Origin: Oscillospiraceae bacterium
GTDB lineage: Bacteria > Bacillota > Clostridia > Oscillospirales > Oscillospiraceae
Assembly: GCA_017405545.1 (NCBI GenBank)
Contig: JAFRAF010000372.1
Span: 1 to 9,473, forward strand
Direction of reading: 5' to 3'
Length of the DNA stretch: 9,473 nucleotides
The notes below the pieces were generated by a model. The model was given only the letters and a program-made list of their open reading frames with translations. It was not told the origin of the DNA and ran no database searches. Shown piece after piece: positions 5,036 to 9,473 of this stretch (position 1 is the stretch's first letter; every line of letters starts with the position of its first letter). The position numbers were made by a program, and so were the translations under genes.

Positions 5036-6385
5036 ATGGCTATTAAAAACGAGTATTTGAAATCAGTATACGAAGAATTGGTTGCCCGGGCGCCTTGGGA
5101 GACCGAGTTCCACCAGGCGGTAGAAGAGGTCTTTATAAGCCTGGAGCCCATTATTGAGAACCATCCGGAGTATCAGCAGGCGGGCATCATGGAGCGCATC
5201 GTTGAGCCGGAGCGAATTATCTGCTTCCGTGTTCCCTGGGTGGATGACAGCGGCAAGGTCCGTGTGAACCGGGGCTACAGAGTACAGTTCAATTCAGCGA
5301 TCGGCCCCTATAAGGGCGGCCTGCGTTTCCATCCCAGTGTAAACCTGTCGGTTATGAAGTTCCTGGGCTTTGAGCAGATCTTCAAAAACAGCCTGACCGG
5401 CCTGCCCATGGGCGGCGGCAAGGGCGGCTGCGACTTCGACCCCAAGGGCAAATCCGACGCGGAGGTCATGCGTTTCTGTCAGAGCTTTATGACGGAGCTG
5501 GAGAAGCATATCGGTGCGGACACCGACGTGCCCGCCGGCGATATCGGCGTTGGAGCCAGGGAGATCGGCTTCCTCTACGGACAGTACAAGCGTCTGCGCA
5601 ATGAGCACACCGGAGTGCTCACCGGCAAAAAGGTGGGTGCGGGCGGCTCCCTTGCCAGGACTGAGGCCACCGGCTTCGGTCTGTGCTACTTCACAGAGCG
5701 TGTTCTCGGCTCCATCGGCGAGTCATTCAAGGGTAAGAGAGTAGTTGTCTCCGGCTCCGGCAACGTGGCTACATACGCCTGCTGCAAGGCCACTGAGCTG
5801 GGTGGCAAGGTAGTTGCCATGTGTGATTCCAATGGCTACATCGTGGATGAGAACGGCATCGACTACAAGGTCATCCAGGAGATCAAGGAGGTCAAGCGTG
5901 ACCGCATAAAGACCTATGTCGACTATGTCCCCACTGCCCAGTACTTTGAGGGCTGCAAGGGCATTTGGACTGTGCCATGTGACGTGGCGCTGCCCTGCGC
6001 GACCCAGAACGAGGTCCAGGGCGACGATGCAGAGATCCTTATCAAGAACGGCCTGAAGTGCATCTGCGAGGGCGCAAATATGCCCTGCTCACCTGAGGCT
6101 GTCCACGCGGTCCAGAGCGCTGGCGTGGCCTTCGGCCCGGCCAAGGCCGCCAATGCCGGCGGCGTTGCTACATCCGGCCTTGAGATGAGCCAGAACAGCA
6201 TGCGCCTTTCATGGACCTTTGAGGAGGTCGACGACAGACTCAAGAAAATCATGGACGGTATCTTTGAGAGCTGCCAGTCCGCCGCTGAGAGGGCTGGACA
6301 GCCCGGCAATCTGCTGGTCGGCGCCAATGTGGCCGGTTTCCTGAAGGTGGCTGACGCCATGCTGTGGCAGGGTATAGCATACTAA
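5036..6385 (+). CDS. gdhA: Glutamate dehydrogenase, probably NADP-specific
   Basis: Interconverts 2-oxoglutarate plus ammonia and L-glutamate; family members are cytosolic hexamers. The 449 residues match the 447-450 of E. coli and Clostridium symbiosum enzymes. Substrate and catalytic residues are all present: Lys93 (GPYKGGLRF), Lys117, Lys129 (PMGGGKGG) and Asp169 (VPAGD), equivalent to K89, K113, K125 and D165 of C. symbiosum. The coenzyme domain has GSGNVA (240-245), and the end of the second strand reads Asp264-Ser265 (CDSNGY). That resembles the E. coli NADP enzyme (SDSSG) more than the NAD-type C. symbiosum enzyme (SGPDG), hence the NADP call. The ATG at 5036 has AGGGTG (5022-5027) 8 nt upstream; an in-frame TTG at 5030 is too close to the SD. 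It has its own promoter and a terminator. Confidence 0.97.
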   Translation: MAIKNEYLKSVYEELVARAPWETEFHQAVEEVFISLEPIIENHPEYQQAGIMERIVEPERIICFRVPWVDDSGKVRVNRGYRVQFNSAIGPYKGGLRFHPSVNLSVMKFLGFEQIFKNSLTGLPMGGGKGGCDFDPKGKSDAEVMRFCQSFMTELEKHIGADTDVPAGDIGVGAREIGFLYGQYKRLRNEHTGVLTGKKVGAGGSLARTEATGFGLCYFTERVLGSIGESFKGKRVVVSGSGNVATYACCKATELGGKVVAMCDSNGYIVDENGIDYKVIQEIKEVKRDRIKTYVDYVPTAQYFEGCKGIWTVPCDVALPCATQNEVQGDDAEILIKNGLKCICEGANMPCSPEAVHAVQSAGVAFGPAKAANAGGVATSGLEMSQNSMRLSWTFEEVDDRLKKIMDGIFESCQSAAERAGQPGNLLVGANVAGFLKVADAMLWQGIAY

Positions 6386-6422
6386 GAGATTATTGCGAGT
6401 ATTCAGGACAATTGTAAATGGT

Positions 6423-6458
6423 AAAGCGGTGTGCGGCAGATGACCGCACACCGCTTTT
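6423..6458 (+). terminator. Intrinsic terminator after gdhA
   Basis: A perfect 14-bp stem AAAGCGGTGTGCGG / CCGCACACCGCTTT (6423-6436, 6444-6457) with a 7-nt loop ends in only four T. It may also stop the minus-strand immunity-gene transcript that converges on it, though the T-run on that side is weaker still. Confidence 0.85.
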
Positions 6459-6535
6459 GTACGGTGCAAAAAATTACCGTTTGACGCATTTCCTCTGCGA
6501 CAAACGATAAATTCTTTTTTAAACTCCTGCTTTGC

Positions 6536-6850
6536 TCAGCGGATCTCTTCACCCGTGAAGAGGTTGAGGAAGTATTTCTCGTCATCGCCCCAAATCAGTT
6601 CCACTTCGGAGCCGATGGGCATGTCGTAGATGAGTTTTACGATGGGCTCCAACTCCTCCAGACGGTTGAAATCGATCAGCTCCATATTGCCCATATCGAT
6701 ATAGTCCTGGGTATCTCCATCGCCGAATATTCGCCACCCGGTATCGGCTGCAACAACGGGTAATTCACGGGTGAGCCATCTGAGTCTGGTTTTGCCGTAG
6801 AGAACGGATTTGGTGACAATGCATCCGCCGGCGCTTTTCTTATTTTCCAT
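6536..6850 (-). CDS. DUF2185 / Imm33-like immunity protein
   Basis: A 104-residue soluble protein without signal peptide or membrane segment. The family pattern is clear: GGCIVTK (8-14), LRWLTREL (23-30), DTGWRIF (36-42) with a following acidic GDGDTQDYID, a DFNRLEELEP segment, and IYDMPIGSEVELI before an acidic tail. DUF2185 domains are classified among immunity proteins (Imm33) of polymorphic toxin systems, where they neutralise a cognate toxin. No toxin gene is in the window, so the gene is an orphan here and its role is inferred from family only. The start is supported by AAGGAG (6861-6856) 5 nt before the ATG. It is convergent with gdhA. Confidence 0.8.
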   Translation of the reverse strand: MENKKSAGGCIVTKSVLYGKTRLRWLTRELPVVAADTGWRIFGDGDTQDYIDMGNMELIDFNRLEELEPIVKLIYDMPIGSEVELIWGDDEKYFLNLFTGEEIR

Positions 6851-6865
6851 TGTTACTCCTTATCC

Positions 6866-6921
6866 CGGACATACGGTCCGCATTGTATTATTGCATCATG
6901 GGCAGGGGCCCATGGTGATGC
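6866..6921 (-). promoter_or_regulatory. Two inverted repeats upstream of the immunity gene
   Basis: CGGAC-ATACG-GTCCG (6866-6880) lies 4 nt upstream of the SD of the immunity gene. A longer hairpin GCATC-ATGGGC / GCCCAT-GGT-GATGC (6893-6921; 11 bp with a 3-nt bulge, 4-nt loop) lies just beyond. A TACAAT -10-like hexamer (6887-6882) sits between them, but no good -35 is found 16-18 nt upstream. The first repeat could be an operator or an RBS-proximal hairpin. This is speculation from structure alone. Confidence 0.35.
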
Positions 6922-7019
6922 TTTGGCCGTTTCCCCTTTTATCAAAGCAGTAATGGTATGCGTCTGGTTTTTTCCCCCGCGAGACTGTAAAAAAGAACAA
7001 AGCATGTAACATATATAAC

Positions 7020-7050
7020 AAAAAGCGATGCCTGCGGTGCATCGCTTTTT
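7020..7050 (-). terminator. Terminator of the tRNA-Gly transcript (symmetric)
   Basis: The stem AAAAAGCGATGC / GCATCGCTTTTT (7020-7031, 7039-7050) has a 7-nt loop and A/T runs on both sides, so it works on paper in either direction. On the minus strand it lies 10 nt after the encoded CCA of tRNA-Gly, which is its obvious client. Confidence 0.88.
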
Positions 7051-7060
7051 GCTAAAATAT

Positions 7061-7136
7061 TGGAGCGGGCAACGAGGCTCGAACTCGCTACCTCCACCTT
7101 GGCAAGGTGGCGCTCTACCAGATGAGCTATGCCCGC
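7061..7136 (-). tRNA. tRNA-Gly (anticodon GCC)
   Basis: A complete 76-nt cloverleaf including an encoded 3' CCA (7063-7061). The acceptor stem is GCGGGCA/TGCCCGC (7 bp), the D-stem GCTC/GAGC, the anticodon arm CCACC-TTGCCAA-GGTGG (anticodon GCC) and the T-arm GCGAG-TTCGAGC-CTCGT. The discriminator base is U73, as in bacterial tRNA-Gly. It is a single-gene transcript with its own promoter and terminator. Confidence 0.98.
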
Positions 7137-7154
7137 ATCACTGGGACGAATGTT

Positions 7155-7182
7155 ATTATAACATAAAATCAGATAATGTCAA
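7155..7182 (-). promoter_or_regulatory. Consensus promoter of tRNA-Gly
   Basis: A perfect TTGACA (7182-7177) and a perfect TATAAT (7160-7155) are separated by 16 nt. The start would be near 7148, about 12 nt before the mature tRNA 5' end. This is the strongest promoter in the window on sequence grounds. Confidence 0.9.
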
Positions 7183-7213
7183 GGACAAATTCAGGACGCA
7201 TTGTTTTTTAGGG

Positions 7214-7279
7214 AGAGCGGTATTAAGCCCGGCTTAGATCCGGCCCTGCGCCCCGTCACGGGGGGGCGCAGAGCGGTAT
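7214..7279. repeat. 10-bp direct repeat flanking GC-rich hairpin
   Basis: AGAGCGGTAT occurs at 7214-7223 and 7270-7279. Between the copies lies a 9-bp hairpin CTGCGCCCC / GGGGCGCAG (7246-7254, 7263-7271) that overlaps the second copy. The hairpin is placed 17 nt beyond the lipoprotein stop codon and may help end that transcript, although no T-run follows it on the minus strand. Confidence 0.45.
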
Positions 7280-7287
7280 ACGCATGT

Positions 7288-8403
7288 TCAGTTCAGATAG
7301 CTGTACAGCGAGCTGTCCCACCAGTAATCGCCGGGCATATCGCCGCTTGTGCGCAGGCAGACGCTCTGTCCGAGTGAGGAGTATTTTGAGCTGTCCACGT
7401 GATGCCATCTTCCGCCGATATTAACAGCGTTCCAAGCGTGGGCCACGCCGTCAAAGCGGCCTATGACGACCCGGCAGTCTATATCCAGCTTGTCGCAGAG
7501 CAGCTTGTAGGCCATGGCGAAGCCCTCGCCGGCGGCCTGTCCCTCCACCAGCGCGCCGTAGGCGGTGTACTGGGAGTCGCTGCGGTTGTACTGGTCGTTT
7601 TCAGCGGACTGGGCGTCAAATTTCACCTCGGCCGAGAGCCTTTGACAGAGGGTAAGGCAGGCGTCGTAGTCAGAGCTGTCCTCCAGATCGCCAGTCAAAT
7701 CCGAGGCGGCGGAGTTTATGAGCACTTCCATGGCGTTCATGCGCGTCTCGGGATAGGGGTATTTGAAGCTGAGCTCATATATGTGGGATACGCCGGACTC
7801 CGGCCAGATGGACAAGGTGATATCCGGCCATACAACGCAGTTTGAGGGGTCGGAATAGTATATCTCATCCAGATCGCGCAGTATAAGCTCATCATTTATG
7901 AGAACTGAGCTGCTGTTGACTGCCAGATAATTCTTCCTGGATGTGAGCGACTTGTCAAGCAGCTCATACATGCTGTCGGCATTTTCTATATCGACTATGC
8001 CGGATATCTCGGAGGGGGATTTCTTGTAGGTTATATCCAGCTCTGCCTCATAATAGGTTACGTATTTATTGACGCTTGAATTGATGTAGTAGACCGCGTA
8101 AGCCCCGAGAGGGGTGTTGTTGCATATATACATGCAGGCATCGGCCACGTCGACCTCCACATCACCCGCGTAGTTGCTAAAGCGCAGCAGACCCGTGAGC
8201 TGGCTCTTTTCCACCAGATCCAGTATGGCGGCTTTGAGCTCGTTATAAGTGGACACCTGCACTATGTCGTGCTCGTACTTCTGCGTATCCGGTTCCGTGT
8301 GGGGTGTTGCATAGCTGTAGTGGCCGTCCAGAAAGCTTGAGCAGCCCGATGAAAAAAGCATCAACACCAGTATAAGTACAGCTATGGGAGCAGCCTTGCG
8401 CAA
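7288..8403 (-). CDS. Lipoprotein with transglutaminase-like domain lacking the catalytic Cys
   Basis: A 371-residue secreted protein. It has a signal peptide (RK, then a hydrophobic stretch 6-17) and a probable lipid-attachment Cys21 in LFSSGC; the -3 residue is Ser, so the lipobox is atypical. A ~230-residue N-terminal part of unknown fold precedes a C-terminal transglutaminase-like core (about 283-345): GQAAGEGFAMAYKLL, IDCRVVIG, AHAWNAVNIGGRWHHVDSSKY. The triad His322 and Asp337 are present, but the nucleophile position (normally CEGYA/CxGFA) reads Gly292 (codon 7530-7528, GGC). It is probably a non-catalytic binding or structural domain at the outer face of the membrane. The start is TTG, chosen because AAGGAGG (8418-8412) lies 8 nt upstream and the signal peptide begins there. 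It follows the topoisomerase gene by 3 nt, so it is likely co-transcribed and translationally coupled. Confidence 0.85.
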   Translation of the reverse strand: MRKAAPIAVLILVLMLFSSGCSSFLDGHYSYATPHTEPDTQKYEHDIVQVSTYNELKAAILDLVEKSQLTGLLRFSNYAGDVEVDVADACMYICNNTPLGAYAVYYINSSVNKYVTYYEAELDITYKKSPSEISGIVDIENADSMYELLDKSLTSRKNYLAVNSSSVLINDELILRDLDEIYYSDPSNCVVWPDITLSIWPESGVSHIYELSFKYPYPETRMNAMEVLINSAASDLTGDLEDSSDYDACLTLCQRLSAEVKFDAQSAENDQYNRSDSQYTAYGALVEGQAAGEGFAMAYKLLCDKLDIDCRVVIGRFDGVAHAWNAVNIGGRWHHVDSSKYSSLGQSVCLRTSGDMPGDYWWDSSLYSYLN

Positions 8404-8406
8404 AGC

Positions 8407-9473
8407 CTATTCCTCCTTAAACAAACTCTCCTGCTGCTGGCCCGAATCCTCGCCCTTGAGCAGCGCGCCGGGGCCGGGTAAAGACTTTATCCGGTAGCGG
8501 CTGAGGTTCTTTATTTGCGTGTTCTCCAGAAGCTCGGCGCTGACGACATGCTGATTCTTCTTCAGGGCGAGCACTTGAACGCCCTGGGTACTCCTGGTGG
8601 GCTTGGGGCTGAGCAGACTCGTGCTGAATACGGCAGTGCGAGTATCCGATGAGCATACCGCCACGTTCAGCTCGCCCTCCACGGGCAATACGGCTACGAG
8701 GGGGCTTTTATCGCTGTATGCCCCGGTCAGACGGCGCCTGTTGGTCTTTGTGGCGTAGCTGTTAAGCTCCACGAGGGCCGCCTTGCCGTTTTCGTAGACA
8801 AACAGCAGGCTCCCCTTGTAATCGCCGGGCTTTACCATGGCCAGCACTGTCTCGCCCTCGTCCATGTTCAGTACTGAGGGCAGAAAGCTGCCCAGACTGG
8901 AGGCCTTGGTATCAGGGAAATCGTAGGCACGGGTCTTGTAGACCTGCTGCCTGTCGGTGAAGAACAGGAGCTCGGTGCGGTTGCTCCCCTCAAAGGAGCA
9001 GAGAGGGCCGTCGTCCTCCTTATATTTCTGTTCTCCGCTCATGCGCAGGGACTGGGGCGTTATCTTCTTGAAGTAGCCCTCCCTGGACAGGAAGAGGCGG
9101 ACGGGGTAGTCGTCCACAAGGCCGTCGTCCTCGAATTCGCCTATATCCTCTGCGCCCACCAGCTGGGTTCTGCGCGGCTGGCCGTGCTTTTTTATGATAT
9201 CGGCCAGCTCCCGCTTTATAATGCCCGCGAGGCGCCTTCTGCTTTTAAGGGTCGCCTCCAGGTCATCTATCTCGTCCCGGAGCCGGGAAATCTCGTCTAT
9301 GCGCTTTAGGATATACTCGCGGTTAATGTTCCTCAGCTTTATCTCGGCCACGTATTCGGCCTGTATCTCATCTATCCCGAAGCCATCCATGAGGTTGGGT
9401 ACAACCATGGACTCCTTGGGAGTGTTGCGTATGATGGCAATGGCCTTGTCTATGTCCAGAAGGATGCGCTCAA
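8407..9473 (-). CDS. Type IIA topoisomerase subunit A (ParC/GyrA family), 5' part outside window
   Basis: The breakage-reunion subunit of topoisomerase IV or gyrase; only the last 354 codons are visible, and the active-site Tyr domain is beyond the right edge. The visible part opens in the coiled-coil/tower region (ERILLDIDKAIAIIRNTPKE, FGIDEIQAEYVAEIKLRNINREYI, then a charged helix ending HGQPRRTQLV). It continues into the C-terminal beta-pinwheel, starting at DYPVRLFLSREGYFKKI, with further blades such as ELLFFTDRQQVYKTRAYDFP, GSLLFVYENGKAALVEL and VAVCSSDTRTAVFS. The QRRGGKG GyrA box, needed for negative supercoiling by gyrase, is absent; the expected place reads GEQKYKEDDGPL. This points to a topoisomerase IV-like or second A subunit; I cannot decide without the N-terminal half. 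A short Gln/Glu-rich tail ends the protein. The lipoprotein gene begins 3 nt after the stop. Confidence 0.93.
   Translation of the reverse strand, partial: ERILLDIDKAIAIIRNTPKESMVVPNLMDGFGIDEIQAEYVAEIKLRNINREYILKRIDEISRLRDEIDDLEATLKSRRRLAGIIKRELADIIKKHGQPRRTQLVGAEDIGEFEDDGLVDDYPVRLFLSREGYFKKITPQSLRMSGEQKYKEDDGPLCSFEGSNRTELLFFTDRQQVYKTRAYDFPDTKASSLGSFLPSVLNMDEGETVLAMVKPGDYKGSLLFVYENGKAALVELNSYATKTNRRRLTGAYSDKSPLVAVLPVEGELNVAVCSSDTRTAVFSTSLLSPKPTRSTQGVQVLALKKNQHVVSAELLENTQIKNLSRYRIKSLPGPGALLKGEDSGQQQESLFKEE

Noticed and set aside
7061..7136. tRNA-Gly as an integration (att) site
   Set aside because: No integrase gene and no repeat of the tRNA 3' end was found elsewhere in the window.
7028..7237. 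69-codon plus-strand open frame
   Set aside because: It crosses the terminator, the tRNA-Gly gene and its promoter; no coding evidence.
7399..7845. 148-codon open frame on the plus strand
   Set aside because: It is the complement of the lipoprotein coding region; no RBS and no protein-like motifs.

Overview
The window looks like a chromosomal segment of a moderately GC-rich clostridial Firmicute, probably of the Oscillospiraceae/Ruminococcaceae type. The evidence is the large Gram-positive-type SRP RNA next to dnaX, an infC leader with an attenuator, AGGAGG-type ribosome binding sites, and an anaerobe-type radical SAM protein. The genus is inference; the phylum-level call is well supported. 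There are no IS elements, CRISPR arrays or phage genes. Most of the content is housekeeping, with a few odd details.

Layout. 1-724 (minus): infC, encoding IF-3, running off the left edge, with a sigma-A-type promoter at 696-724 and a ~168-nt leader holding an intrinsic terminator (attenuator). infC can only start at an AUC codon. 725-1054: divergent intergenic region with a good promoter (853-881), a 9-codon leader ORF and a tandem/palindromic repeat in front of a radical SAM gene (1055-1975, plus), which ends in a strong terminator. 2057-2671: no protein gene; it carries the SRP RNA gene with its own promoter. 2672-4804 (plus): dnaX and ybaB/ebfC, the usual replication/nucleoid pair, but without the recR that often follows. 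4805-5035: AT-rich promoter region of gdhA. 5036-6385 (plus): NADP-type glutamate dehydrogenase with a strong terminator.

From 6423 to the right edge all genes are on the minus strand: an orphan DUF2185/Imm33-like immunity protein (6536-6850), tRNA-Gly(GCC) with a consensus promoter and a terminator, a membrane-anchored transglutaminase-fold lipoprotein whose catalytic Cys position reads Gly, and immediately upstream of it (3 nt apart) the 3' part of a type IIA topoisomerase A subunit lacking a recognisable GyrA box.

How the genes fit together: SRP RNA, dnaX and ybaB form a conserved synteny block (protein targeting, replication clamp loading, nucleoid-associated protein). infC would start the infC-rpmI-rplT operon, whose other genes lie outside the window. 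The topoisomerase subunit and the lipoprotein are probably co-transcribed without an obvious functional link. I found no complete new system. The most interesting items are the pseudo-transglutaminase lipoprotein, the AUC-start infC with its attenuator, and the orphan immunity gene.
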